Shown: positions 27,414 through 35,574, counted from the first letter of the stretch. The stretch: DNA of 64,000 nt from Mayfieldus sp963781495 (GCA_963781495.1 CAWAFX010000004.1:62001-126000), one strand, 5' to 3'. Made by a program: numbers and translations. Notes: generated from the sequence alone by a model not told the origin.

Positions 27414-27848
27414 GTGATCTATTTGCTGCGCCACGGAGACGCCGAGCAGGAGGCCGAGACCGACGACGCCCGCCGCCTGACCGAGAAGGGAGAGCGCCAG
27501 GCCGACGCCGCCGGCCGGGCCCTGGCGGCGATGGAGATCGATATCGACGCCTGCCTCTCCAGCCCCAAGGTGCGGGCCGAGCAGACGGCGCAGATCGCCT
27601 GCCGCCGGCTCGGGGTCGAGGTCGAGATCGCCGAGCAGCTGCGCGGCGGGCGCTTCGACGCGGCCGATCTGGCGGCGGGACGCGGCAACGTGTTGCTGGT
27701 CGGCCACGAGCCCGACTTCTCCAACGCCGTCGCCGAGCTGACCGGCGGCCGCGTCAAGCTGCGCAAGGGCGGTCTGGCGGCGCTCGAGGACGGCCTCCTG
27801 CACGACCTGCTGCGGCCCAAGGAGCTGCGCCGCATCGCCGGTGCCTAG
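27414..27848 (+). CDS. sixA: Phosphohistidine phosphatase SixA-like
   Basis: 144 residues of the histidine-phosphatase superfamily. The catalytic His is in YLLRHGDAE (residue 7), with TEKGERQA and SSPKVRAEQTA as phosphate contacts and the second His in LVGHEPDFSN. The length and the RHG...GHEPD pattern match SixA, which dephosphorylates phospho-His on signalling proteins; the substrate here is unproven. The epimerase gene follows 21 bp downstream. Confidence 0.88.
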   Translation: MIYLLRHGDAEQEAETDDARRLTEKGERQADAAGRALAAMEIDIDACLSSPKVRAEQTAQIACRRLGVEVEIAEQLRGGRFDAADLAAGRGNVLLVGHEPDFSNAVAELTGGRVKLRKGGLAALEDGLLHDLLRPKELRRIAGA

Positions 27849-27869
27849 GTACGTTCTCGCTGCAATTCG

Positions 27870-28871
27870 ATGACTGCGGACGCAAACAACCGAGCCGTGC
27901 TGGTCACCGGGGCCGGCGGCTTCATCGGCGGCCATCTCGCGGCGGCGCTTCTAGAGCAGGGCGCCGAGGTCAGGGCGGTCGACGCGAAGCCGACCGAGGA
28001 CTGGTTCCAAGTTCACGATGCGGCCGAGAACCTCGTCCTCGACCTCTCACTGCGCGAGAGCTGCGAGCAGGCGGTCGACGGCGCCGCCGACGTCTACAAC
28101 CTCGCCGCCGACATGGGCGGCATGGGCTTCATCGAGGGCAACAAGGCCCTCTGCATGCTCTCGGTCCTGATCAACACCCACATGCTCACGGCCGCCAACG
28201 CCGCCGCGGTGCAGCGCTATTTCTTCTCCTCCTCGGCCTGCGTCTACACGGCCTCCAAGCAGTCCTCGGCCGAGGTCGAGCCGCTGCGCGAGGCCGACGC
28301 CTACCCGGCTGAGCCCGAGGACGGCTACGGCTGGGAGAAGCTGTTCTCGGAGCGGATGTGCCGCCATTACCTCGAGGACTTCGGGCTCGAGACCAGGGTC
28401 GCCCGCTACCACAACGTCTACGGCCCGGACGGCAGCTGGCGCGGTGGCCGCGAGAAGGCGCCGGCGGCGATCTGCCGCAAGGTCGCCGAGGCGGTGCAGG
28501 GCGGCTCGGACGAGATCGAGGTCTGGGGAGACGGAAAGCAGACGCGCAGCTTCATGTACATCGACGACTGCGTGCGGGGGACGATCGACGTCCTCGCGGG
28601 GCCGCGGATCGAGCCGGTCAACCTCGGCAGCGCTGAGCTGGTCACGGTCGAGGAGCTGGTCTCCACCGTGGAGGAGATCGCCGGGGTGAAGCTGCGCCGC
28701 AAGCACCGCCTCGACGCCCCGCAGGGGGTGCGCGGACGCAACAGCGACAACACCCTCTTTCGCCAGACCTACGGTTGGGAGCCGAGCATCAGCCTGCGCG
28801 AGGGGCTGGAGAAGACCTACGCCTGGATCTCAGAGCAGGTTGCGAGGGAGAGCAGCGCCGCGACGGGCTAG
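27870..28871 (+). CDS. GDP-mannose 3,5-epimerase-like SDR enzyme
   Basis: 333 residues of the extended SDR family. The NAD motif is TGAGGFIGGHLA (residues 14-25), and the catalytic site reads SSSACVY followed by YGWEK. It matches GDP-mannose 3,5-epimerase over many blocks: NLAADMGGMGFIEGN, YHNVYGPDGSWRGGREKAPAA, WGDGKQTRSFMYIDDC and GVRGRNSDNTL. The Cys of the SSAC motif is the acid/base residue of that enzyme. The product would be GDP-L-galactose or GDP-gulose, a sugar donor for the nearby glycan locus or for ascorbate-like metabolism. Stop TAG shares a CTAG palindrome with the convergent Rpf-like gene. Confidence 0.88.
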   Translation: MTADANNRAVLVTGAGGFIGGHLAAALLEQGAEVRAVDAKPTEDWFQVHDAAENLVLDLSLRESCEQAVDGAADVYNLAADMGGMGFIEGNKALCMLSVLINTHMLTAANAAAVQRYFFSSSACVYTASKQSSAEVEPLREADAYPAEPEDGYGWEKLFSERMCRHYLEDFGLETRVARYHNVYGPDGSWRGGREKAPAAICRKVAEAVQGGSDEIEVWGDGKQTRSFMYIDDCVRGTIDVLAGPRIEPVNLGSAELVTVEELVSTVEEIAGVKLRRKHRLDAPQGVRGRNSDNTLFRQTYGWEPSISLREGLEKTYAWISEQVARESSAATG

Positions 28872-29887
28872 CCCGCGCAGGCCCAGGCGCCCGGCCCCGA
28901 GTCGGACCAGATCTGGGCCGCAATCTGATCCTGCTGCTGCTTGCTGGCGCTCTGGGGCGAGCCCTTGCCGCCGTAAAGCGACCAGGTCGAGGGCAGGATC
29001 TGGTAGGCGCCGCCGGCGCCGCTGGAGGGGTTGACGGCGCCGTAGTTGCCGCCCGACTCGCAGGCGACGATCGAAGAGGGGATCGAATACGGGCCGCCGA
29101 GCCACTGGCCGACCGTCTGCTGGGCCTGGGCTGCGCTGACCTGCTGGGCCTGCTCGATCTCGCTCATCCAGCCGCTGATGTTCGACTGCAGGCTGCTCAG
29201 CGCCGCCTCGCGCGAGGCCCGGGCGGCGGCCAGCTGCGTCGCCTCCGACTCGGCCCGGGCGCGGACGGAGGAGATCTGGTCCCGGGCGCTGGCGAGGCGC
29301 GTGTTGTAGGCGTCCTGGCGCGCCTTGAGGTCGGTCACGACCCCGAGCTGGAAGCGGACCGCGTCGCGGACCGACTTGACCCGCCCGGCGAGGCTGTTGT
29401 CGGCGTCCTGGATCATCCGCAGATAGTCGGCACGGGTGAGCAGGTCGTTGAAGCCGTCGGAGCCGAGCACGACGTCGGCGACGTTTGGGGTGCCGCTCTT
29501 GTAGATCGCGACCAGGCGCGCGCGAAGCGCCACCAGCGCCCGCTGCAGGCGCGCCCGCTGGAGCGCGAGCCGGTGCTGGGCCTGGGCAACCTTCTGCCCC
29601 AGCTCCGTCGCCCGCCGGCGCCCGACCGCGAGCATGCCGCTGAGCTGGCGCGCGCGCGCCGCCGCCGCCGCGGCCTGCTGCTGGGCGGCCATCATCTGGC
29701 GCTGCTTGGCCTCGAGGTCGGCCGCGAGGGCTCCGGCCTGCCGGCGGGCGCTGTCGACCTTCGACTGCAGGCTGCCGACGTCGGCCGCTCCAGCCGGCGC
29801 CGCCACCGCCGCGAAGACCAGCAGCACGGAAAGCACCGCGCCCCAACCGCGCGGTCCGCAGAAACGTGATGTCGAACGCCAAGCCAT
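28868..29887 (-). CDS. Secreted coiled-coil protein with Rpf-like transglycosylase domain
   Basis: 339 residues. Signal peptide ending AAPAGA (about residue 34), then a long Ala/Gln/Arg-rich coiled coil (about 40-245) of the type that precedes peptidoglycan hydrolase domains. The C-terminal module (about 262-339) has SIVACESGGNYGAVNPSSGAGGAYQ with the catalytic Glu of resuscitation-promoting factors and lysozyme-like transglycosylases, and ends DQIAAQIWSDSGPGAWACAG. It acts in the cell wall. Expression is predicted to be under the c-di-AMP riboswitch directly upstream; SD AGAAGG abuts the ATG. Confidence 0.9.
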   Translation of the reverse strand: MAWRSTSRFCGPRGWGAVLSVLLVFAAVAAPAGAADVGSLQSKVDSARRQAGALAADLEAKQRQMMAAQQQAAAAAARARQLSGMLAVGRRRATELGQKVAQAQHRLALQRARLQRALVALRARLVAIYKSGTPNVADVVLGSDGFNDLLTRADYLRMIQDADNSLAGRVKSVRDAVRFQLGVVTDLKARQDAYNTRLASARDQISSVRARAESEATQLAAARASREAALSSLQSNISGWMSEIEQAQQVSAAQAQQTVGQWLGGPYSIPSSIVACESGGNYGAVNPSSGAGGAYQILPSTWSLYGGKGSPQSASKQQQDQIAAQIWSDSGPGAWACAG

Positions 29888-29893
29888 CCTTCT

Positions 29894-30022
29894 GACGCCT
29901 ACGGGGTTAGCTGTCGGGCTCGCGCCGAAGGTGTGCGCTACGCGTCTGCGATTCGCCCCTGCGGCGGCTCGGGCCGCCGCTGCGGTTCCCCCGCTCCCAG
30001 GCGGGATTAGGCGGCGCGCACG
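29894..30022 (-). ncRNA. c-di-AMP riboswitch (ydaO/yuaA class)
   Basis: The leader of the Rpf-like gene read on the minus strand contains the conserved blocks of the ydaO/yuaA aptamer in order: CCGCCTAATCC (from about 30015), GGGAGCGGGGGAACC, a GC hairpin, GGGGCGAATCG, CCTTCGG, CCCGACAGCTAACCCCGTAGGCGT and then the SD AGAAGG just before ATG 29887. In actinobacteria this riboswitch commonly turns off muralytic/Rpf genes when c-di-AMP is high (established knowledge). Recognised by eye from consensus sequence. A covariance-model search would fix the ends. Confidence 0.9.
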
Positions 30023-30058
30023 TTAACGAGGGCCAACGCGCGCCTGGCCCGGTTAACG
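30021..30058. repeat. Inverted repeat between lyase-like gene and riboswitch
   Basis: CGTTAAC (30021-30027) pairs with GTTAACG (30052-30058), and GGCCA (30031-30035) with TGGCC (30045-30049), enclosing a GC-rich loop. It lies after the stop of the lipoprotein (30082) and just upstream of the riboswitch core. It could be a terminator for the lipoprotein or the outer helix/promoter-proximal part of the leader. Confidence 0.5.
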
Positions 30059-30081
30059 ATAAGACGCAAGAAAAGTTGCGG

Positions 30082-31053
30082 TCAGGGCCCGCCGGGGCTC
30101 TTCAACACCTGGACGTTGTCGACCTCGGTCGAGCAGCCACGCGGCGCCGGGCAGGGAATCTCGGGGTTGTGGTAGATGCCGACCCGCAGGTGCGAGGGGA
30201 TCGAATCCCCCGGTCCGAGGCCGTCGCTGGTGCCCATCGGGCCGGCGGTCTCGGCCAGCAGGGTCGGGGCGTGGATTACCGGGGAGCGCTCGCCGGGGTC
30301 GTCGAAGTCGCCGTCGCCGTTGAGGTCGGCCGACACCTGCAACCTGCCCTCGGAGGCATGCTGGGAGTAGACGACGTCGAAGGCGAAGCGGGTCCAGACG
30401 CCCCTGCGGGCCGGAAAGGTCCCGTACTCGCCGTTTACCGACTCGATCCTCCAGCGGCCGTTGTGGACGGCCATGTAGAGGATCGGACAGCAGTCCCGGT
30501 TGTTGTCGTAGGGCTGGGCCTCCTTCATCTGCAGAACGTCCTGCCAGGTGTTCACCCCGGGGTCGAAGTTCTGCGGCAGCCGGATCGAGACGTAGGTCGC
30601 CAGGTGCTGGCCCTCGTGGTAGAAGGCGGTCGGCCCGGTCCGGTGGTCGTTCTTGCCCAGCTCGCAGCGCTCGCCCCAGCCGAACGGGTCGTCACCGTCG
30701 AGGACGGTCATCCGCCGGTAGGCGTCGTCGCCCTGCGGGGCGCCGGTCGCCGTGGGGTGCGGGTCGCCGCCGCTGGTCAGCTGCTGGACCCGCGAATGCG
30801 TCTGGCAGGCGATGAAGCCCCAGAACGGAATCGGGTCCGGGTTCGACGCCGTGTCGGAGGCGACAAGGCGGCAGCCGGGGATCGTCATCGGCAGCTTCGA
30901 ATCGGCCTGCGAGAGCGGGCAGCTGCCGGCCGGCGCCGCTCCAGCGGCGGCAGAACCGTTGCCGGAGCTATTGGATCCGGAGTCCTTCGAGCCGCCGCAG
31001 CCCGCCAGCAGGGAGATCGCGAGCAGGAGGGCGGCCGCAGCCGCCCTGCTCAT
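30082..31053 (-). CDS. Polysaccharide-lyase-like jelly-roll lipoprotein
   Basis: 323 residues. Lipobox LLAGC (about residue 19), Ser/Gly linker, then a beta-jelly-roll resembling the heparin-lyase-I-like polysaccharide lyase fold: FGWGERCELGKNDH, FYHEGQHLATYVSIRLP, VLQMKEAQPYDN, WTRFAFDVVYS, then a calcium-loop-like DLNGDGDFDDPGE and SHLRVGIYHN. Seven or more cysteines suggest disulphides (CCPI). It is paralogous to the protein at 49281-50519. Anchored outside the membrane; the glycan substrate is unknown, and the family call is from recalled motif pattern only. Confidence 0.7.
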   Translation of the reverse strand: MSRAAAAALLLAISLLAGCGGSKDSGSNSSGNGSAAAGAAPAGSCPLSQADSKLPMTIPGCRLVASDTASNPDPIPFWGFIACQTHSRVQQLTSGGDPHPTATGAPQGDDAYRRMTVLDGDDPFGWGERCELGKNDHRTGPTAFYHEGQHLATYVSIRLPQNFDPGVNTWQDVLQMKEAQPYDNNRDCCPILYMAVHNGRWRIESVNGEYGTFPARRGVWTRFAFDVVYSQHASEGRLQVSADLNGDGDFDDPGERSPVIHAPTLLAETAGPMGTSDGLGPGDSIPSHLRVGIYHNPEIPCPAPRGCSTEVDNVQVLKSPGGP

Positions 31054-31205
31054 CCCTCTTGGACGTCGCGGGCGGCAAGGTAGGCGCCGATCGCCAGCGC
31101 CGCGGCGCCGAACCCGGCCGCGAAGCGGATCTGGGTGCCAAAGCGCTGACGCACGAAGAACACGGTGGCCTTGACGACCAGCTTGCCGATTGCCCGGTAG
31201 ATCAC
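31050..31205 (-). CDS. Small membrane protein between argG and lyase-like gene
   Basis: 51 residues starting VIYRAIGKLVVKATVFFVRQ from GTG 31205, with a strong AAGGAG ribosome-binding sequence seven bases upstream. One hydrophobic helix (about residues 28-45, FAAGFGAAALAIGAYLAA). The GTG overlaps the argG stop (GTGA) and its own TGA overlaps the ATG of the lipoprotein (ATGA). The precise couplings on both sides and the good SD make it a real gene despite its size. Function unknown. Confidence 0.75.
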   Translation of the reverse strand: MIYRAIGKLVVKATVFFVRQRFGTQIRFAAGFGAAALAIGAYLAARDVQEG

Positions 31206-32470
31206 TCTTTCTCCTTATTCCCCTCGCCGCGAACCCTATGCGCCATCCGGCTCTGAAGCGAGAACAGCTCGATGAAACCGGGGCTTGCGGCCTGGGAGAA
31301 CTCGCCCCCCGACTCGTCGAACCCGGCCAGGGCGGAGTCGTAGAGCGCGTAGCGCGAGCTGCGCGCCGCCGGGGTCACCGACCCCTTGTAGAGCCGCAGG
31401 GTGACCTCGCCGGTCACGTAGCGGTTGGCCGACTGCATGTAGGCGTCGATGTCCTCGCGCAGCGGCTCGTGCCAGAGGCCGGCGTAGCAGAGGTAGGCCC
31501 AATGGCCCTCCAGCGTGGCCTTGAAGTTGTTCTGGTGGATCGTCGAGACCAGCTTCTCGAGCTCGCGGTGGGCGGCCAGCACGATCGCCGCCGCCGGGAC
31601 CTCGTAGAGGTCGCGCACCTTCAGGCCGACGATCCGGTCCTCGACGTGGTCGACGATGCCGACCCCGTGGCGGGCGCCGATCTCGGCGCAGCGCTCCAGC
31701 AGCTCGACCAGGCCCAGGGCCTCGCCGTCGAGTGAGACCGGGCGGCCGGCCTCGAAGCCGATCCGCAACTGCTGCGCCTCGTCGGGGGCGTCCTCGGGGC
31801 GGGTGACGAGCTGAAAGACGTCGTCGGCCGGCGGCTTGGACAGGTCCTCGATCCCCCCTCCCTCCGAGGAGCGGCCCCAGAGGTTGTCGTCGATCGAGTA
31901 GGGCGGCGACTCGGTGCCGCCCTTGACCGGGATCCCGTGCTCGCGCGCGTAGGCGATCTCCTCCTCGCGGCCCATCTGCCACTCGCGCACCGGCGCGATC
32001 ATCTTCAGCTGCGGATCGAGCGTCGCCACCGTCGCCTCCAGCCGCACCTGGTCGTTGCCCTTGCCGGTGCAGCCGTGGGCGAGGGTGTCGCAGCCGCTGG
32101 CCCGCGCGTGCTCGACGCCGAGCTTGGCGATCAGGGGCCGGCCGAGGGCCGTGAACAGCGGATAGCCGCCGCCGTAAAGCGCGTTGGCGCGGATCGCCGG
32201 CAGCACGTAGTCCTCGGCGAACTCCTCGCGGGCGTCGACGACGATCGCATCGACCGCGCCGAGGTCCTTCGCCTTGCCGGTGACGACCTCGTAGTCCTCG
32301 CCCGGCTGGCCGAGGTTGACGGTCAGGGTGACGATCTCGGCCTCGTAGGTCTGCTGGATCCAGCGCAGCATGACGCTGGTGTCGAGGCCGCCGGAGTAGA
32401 GCAGCAGCACCCGCCCGACCTGCTCGGGATCGGCTTGGTAGCTGGCTATGCGGGGGTTTTCAGCGCTCAC
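31202..32470 (-). CDS. argG: Argininosuccinate synthase
   Basis: Condenses citrulline and aspartate with ATP in arginine synthesis. 422 residues from GTG 32470; the longer frame upstream would run into the divergent sortase region. The PP-loop is LLLYSGGLDTSVML (about residues 22-35). Other signatures are HGCTGKGNDQVRLE and PVREWQMGREEEIAYAREHGIPV. No clear SD precedes the GTG. It lies apart from argCJBD (53.7-57.9 kb) and is coupled downstream to a small membrane protein and a lipoprotein. Confidence 0.95.
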   Translation of the reverse strand: MSAENPRIASYQADPEQVGRVLLLYSGGLDTSVMLRWIQQTYEAEIVTLTVNLGQPGEDYEVVTGKAKDLGAVDAIVVDAREEFAEDYVLPAIRANALYGGGYPLFTALGRPLIAKLGVEHARASGCDTLAHGCTGKGNDQVRLEATVATLDPQLKMIAPVREWQMGREEEIAYAREHGIPVKGGTESPPYSIDDNLWGRSSEGGGIEDLSKPPADDVFQLVTRPEDAPDEAQQLRIGFEAGRPVSLDGEALGLVELLERCAEIGARHGVGIVDHVEDRIVGLKVRDLYEVPAAAIVLAAHRELEKLVSTIHQNNFKATLEGHWAYLCYAGLWHEPLREDIDAYMQSANRYVTGEVTLRLYKGSVTPAARSSRYALYDSALAGFDESGGEFSQAASPGFIELFSLQSRMAHRVRGEGNKEKE

Positions 32471-32540
32471 AATGGCCGCGAAGTCTCGCACGCGGATCAA
32501 AGCCGCCTGCGCCGCCCCCGCCACCGCAATACTTCTGTCG

Positions 32541-33239
32541 ATGTCGCGGGTCGCCCGAATCCTCTCCACGGTGCTGATCACGGCGGGACTGGTCGTGATG
32601 GCCGACGTCGGCATGACCCTCGCCTACAAGGAGCCGATCTCCTCGATCTACGGCGAGATCAAGCAGCACGCGGCGGAGAACCAGCTCTCCGAGCTCGAGT
32701 CGCACTATCCGACCGCGGCCGACCTGAGAGCGGTCGCCGGCGTCAAGGGGCTGGCGGGCAAGGCGCAGGTGCTGGCCCGCCGCTTCGGCTCCCACGCCAA
32801 GACAGGGCAGGCGATCGGGCGGATCATCGTCCCCGCGATGGGCCTCAACGCCGTCTTCGTACAGGGAACCGACACCTCCAGCCTGCAGAAGGGCCCCGGG
32901 CATTACCCCGACACCGACTTCCCCGGTCAGGGGGGCACGATCGGAATCGCCGGCCACCGCACTACCTACCTCGCCCCCTTCCGCCACATCGACTCGATGA
33001 ACCGCGGCGACCCGATCACTCTGGAGATGCCCTATGGCACCTTCACCTACCGGGTGCAGAAGTCGCAGATCGTCGATCCGAGCCGGGTCGGGATCGTGCA
33101 TCCGGTCGGATACGAGCGCCTGGTCCTCACCGCCTGCCACCCGCTCTACAGCGCCGCCGAGCGCTACGCGATCTTCGCCCGCCTCGCCCACATCGCGATC
33201 TTCGACGCCGCCCGCGGCGGCCCCTGGCAGGTGAGTTAG
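32541..33239 (+). CDS. Sortase (class D/E-like transpeptidase)
   Basis: 232 residues from ATG 32541. N-terminal membrane helix (about 7-24) then the sortase barrel. Catalytic His139 lies in IAGHRTTYLAPF, Cys199 in VLTACHPLYS, and Arg208 in SAAERYAIFAR: the full His-Cys-Arg triad. It attaches sorted proteins to the cell wall by cleaving an LPxTG-like motif. A candidate substrate with LPFTG lies 3.5 kb downstream. Divergent from argG, with 70 bp between starts. Confidence 0.92.
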   Translation: MSRVARILSTVLITAGLVVMADVGMTLAYKEPISSIYGEIKQHAAENQLSELESHYPTAADLRAVAGVKGLAGKAQVLARRFGSHAKTGQAIGRIIVPAMGLNAVFVQGTDTSSLQKGPGHYPDTDFPGQGGTIGIAGHRTTYLAPFRHIDSMNRGDPITLEMPYGTFTYRVQKSQIVDPSRVGIVHPVGYERLVLTACHPLYSAAERYAIFARLAHIAIFDAARGGPWQVS

Positions 33240-33252
33240 GCCGCGGCCGCGA

Positions 33253-33600
33253 TCAGGGCGGCGAGGTGACGCCGCCGCTGCCGCTGGTCGTCGTCGTCGT
33301 GACCGTGCTGGTGGACGTCGTCGGCGCGGTGGTGGTCGACTTGGTACTGGTTTCGGTGCTGGTGCTGCTGGTCGTGGTCGAGGTCGGCTCGGTGGTGGTC
33401 GTCGCCGGCAGGCTGGAGACGCTCGACGTCGTCGAGCTGCCGCCGCCTCCGTTGCCGGCGATCACGACGACGGCGACGATCAGGCCGACGATGATCGCCA
33501 GCAGCGCCGCGACCAGATAGCGGACGTTGGAGCCGGAGCCGTCATCCGAAGGACGGCCGGGCTCGTCGTCGCGCATCAGCCTGGTCGGGTCCTCGTGCAC
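33253..33600 (-). CDS. Single-pass membrane protein with Thr/Ser-rich ectodomain
   Basis: 115 residues. A charged N-terminus (about 1-26) is followed by a membrane helix (about 27-48, VRYLVAALLAIIVGLIVAVVV) and a 65-residue tail made almost only of Thr, Ser and a few Pro/Glu. The tail is outside the cell, disordered and a likely O-glycosylation target. The stop lies 14 bp from the convergent sortase stop. No catalytic function visible. Confidence 0.65.
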   Translation of the reverse strand: MHEDPTRLMRDDEPGRPSDDGSGSNVRYLVAALLAIIVGLIVAVVVIAGNGGGGSSTTSSVSSLPATTTTEPTSTTTSSTSTETSTKSTTTAPTTSTSTVTTTTTSGSGGVTSPP

Positions 33601-33628
33601 GTTTCAGCGATCGGGTCGGCGGAGCAGC

Positions 33629-34380
33629 TCAGCCGGGGCCGAGGATGCCGTCCAGGATCGGCGCCGCGTCGTGGATCCCGAACTCTTCCCGCAGCCGGGT
33701 CTCGATCTCCTCGCGACTGCTGCCGGCGACAGCCATCTGGGCAGCGAGCAGGCGGGCGCCGTCGGACGGGGTCCCCCCGCCCGGGACCCGGGGCTGGGCG
33801 GCGGGACGCTGCGGCGGGACCGAACCGGCGGGCGGCTCGGGCGGCGGCTCGGGTGCGGGCTCGACGGCCTGCAGGCCCGGTGGCTCGGACTCGACCGGCT
33901 GCAGGTGCGGTACCCGGGGCGCCTGAGGAGGCGGCGAGGGCGGCATCTGGGCGGCGGGCGGCGGCGGCGGCGCGGCGGCTGCTGCTGCGGGGGCGCGGGT
34001 TCGGCACCCCCGACCGACAGCTCCTGGCCGATGCGGCTGGCCAGCTCGCCCCGGGCCGAGTCGAGCGCGGTCAGAAGCTCGTCGGACTGGCGCTTGACCA
34101 GCTCCGCCTGGCGAATCAGGGTGTCGGTCAGATCCGACATCACCCGCACCCGCTCGTCGGCGAGGACGTCGGCCCGCTGGCGCGAAGCCTCGATGTAGCG
34201 CCGCGCCTGGGCGTCGGCGTCCTCGATGATCCCCGCCGCGGCCTTCTCGGCCGCCTCGATGATCACCTGGATCCGGTCCCCGGCCGAGGTCACGGACTCG
34301 CGCAGCGGCGACGCAGACCGGTCGGCCTGAAAGCCTTCGTCCCCTGGCGGTGTCGGCTGGTCTTCCATCGAAGAGGTCAC
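33629..34380 (-). CDS. DivIVA-like coiled-coil protein, apparent frameshift in linker
   Basis: The N-terminal 125 residues are a charged coiled coil (RIQVIIEAAEKAAAGIIEDADAQARRYIE...) like DivIVA-related actinobacterial proteins. The reading frame from ATG 34380 enters a CGG/CCG repeat at about 33957-33985 and then reads Arg-rich noise to a stop at 33604. The neighbouring frame gives a Pro/Ala linker and a well-formed C-terminal helix motif, SDGARLLAAQMAVAGSSREE, ending at 33629. A one-base slip in the triplet tract, real or from assembly, best explains this. Belongs with the two coiled-coil genes upstream. Confidence 0.65.
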
Positions 34381-34408
34381 GGTTGGCTGGGCCTCGACGG
34401 CCCGGATT

Positions 34409-35182
34409 CTAAGCTTCCGAGCCCTTCCTGCGGCGAAACCAGCCGCGGATTCCCTTCTTGCGCCCCGTCTCCTCCGGCGCCGGCGTGGCGCTCGCCTCGA
34501 CCACCGGCGGCGGGCCCGTCGAGGGCTCCGGAGCGGACTCGGGCTCCGGGACGTCGTGGGAGAAGGTCACCCGCTGGCGCTCGGTCACCGTCACCCGCAT
34601 CCCGGCGGGCTCGCCCTCCCCGGCCTGGCGCGAGAGCTGGCGCTCGGCCTGGTCGAGGATGTCGAGCATGGTCTCGAACCGGGTCGCGAGCTGAGTCGCG
34701 GCGCCGGTCAGCTCTTCCCTCATCTTCAGCACCCTGCCGCGCTGCTCCAGAGCCGCCTCGCGAACCCGCTCCTGGATCCGCCTCGATACCTCGCCGCTCT
34801 CGGAGTCGACCTGCTGCTGCAGCGAGCCGATCTCCTGATCGGCGGCGAGCACGATCTGCTCCAGCGGCCCGAGGACCTCGGTCACGCGCTCGAACTCCGG
34901 CCGCGCCTCTTCGGCGCGCTCGGACTCGTTCGGCGCCCGTTCGGGCTCGCTCGGGGCCAGCTCGGATTCGGACTCGGCGATCGCCGCGCCCTCGGTCTCG
35001 GGCTCGGCCTTGCCGGTGGACTCGAACAGCCCGGCGCCCTCCGAGACGCCGCCCTTCTCCGCGTCGCTGCTGTTCTCGATGCTCTCGGCGCTCTCCACGT
35101 TCTCCACGCTCCCTACGCTTTCCGCGCTCTGGCTTTCGCGTCCCGGCACGACGGGGTCAAGGCTACCGAGTGCGGACCGCAT
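34409..35182 (-). CDS. Coiled-coil protein with acidic repeat N-terminus and basic tail
   Basis: 257 residues. Residues about 17-42 show triplet spacing of Ser/Asn with Glu and small residues (SAE-SVG-SVE-NVE-SAE-SIE). An acidic Glu/Ser/Ala region runs to about 95; residues about 95-190 are coiled coil, including ATQLATRFETMLDILDQAERQL, which is shared with the gene upstream. It ends with a basic amphipathic stretch GRKKGIRGWFRRRKG, a likely membrane- or nucleic-acid-contacting tail. It overlaps the upstream gene by 20 bp. Function unknown; a cell-envelope or division scaffold is a guess from the DivIVA-like neighbour. Confidence 0.65.
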   Translation of the reverse strand: MRSALGSLDPVVPGRESQSAESVGSVENVESAESIENSSDAEKGGVSEGAGLFESTGKAEPETEGAAIAESESELAPSEPERAPNESERAEEARPEFERVTEVLGPLEQIVLAADQEIGSLQQQVDSESGEVSRRIQERVREAALEQRGRVLKMREELTGAATQLATRFETMLDILDQAERQLSRQAGEGEPAGMRVTVTERQRVTFSHDVPEPESAPEPSTGPPPVVEASATPAPEETGRKKGIRGWFRRRKGSEA

Positions 35183-35522
35183 CGGTTATCCCGTTCAGTG
35201 CCCGCTCGGCATCGTCGAGCATCGCCAGCAGTGCCTCATAGGTGAGGGCGAGCGTCGTCGCCTGCTCGACCAGCCCTTCGCGCAGCAGCGAGATCTGGCG
35301 CCGCGACTCGGTCGCCAGGGAGAAGGTCCTGGCCGCGGCCTGGCGATCGATCTGGCGCACCTCGACCTCGGCCCGGTCGAGCACGTGCTCGAGCCGCTGC
35401 TCCATCGATCCGAAGACCTCTTCCATCGCGCCGCTGCCGGCCGCCACCACCCCCGATTCCTCGACCGCGGCCAGCAATGGCGCCATCGCGGCAGCGCTTT
35501 CGCCCCGAAACATTGCTCGCAT
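35163..35522 (-). CDS. Short coiled-coil protein of the same cluster
   Basis: 119 residues from ATG 35522 (or ATG 35513). A continuous helical protein (MEEVFGSMEQRLEHVLDRAEVEV...) with ATTLALTYEALLAMLDDAERAL, close to the ATQLATRFETMLDILDQAERQL motif in the next gene. No signal peptide or catalytic motif. It is first in the 35.5-33.6 kb coiled-coil cluster and divergent from the zinc-ribbon gene at 35575, with about 52 bp between. Confidence 0.65.
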   Translation of the reverse strand: MRAMFRGESAAAMAPLLAAVEESGVVAAGSGAMEEVFGSMEQRLEHVLDRAEVEVRQIDRQAAARTFSLATESRRQISLLREGLVEQATTLALTYEALLAMLDDAERALNGITDAVRTR

Positions 35523-35574
35523 TGTCCAGATCGAACCGGTCGTAACGACGCTGGGGTTCTCTACGGTTAGCGGC

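Noticed and set aside
23710..27417. A 1235-codon open frame on the plus strand opposite dnaE
   Set aside because: It mirrors the dnaE codon pattern of very GC-rich DNA and has an Arg/Val/Leu/Asp-biased, motif-free translation; dnaE on the other strand is certain.
30185..30215. T-arm-like GGGGATCGAATCCCC suggesting a tRNA
   Set aside because: It lies within the lipoprotein coding sequence and no acceptor or anticodon arms are found around it.
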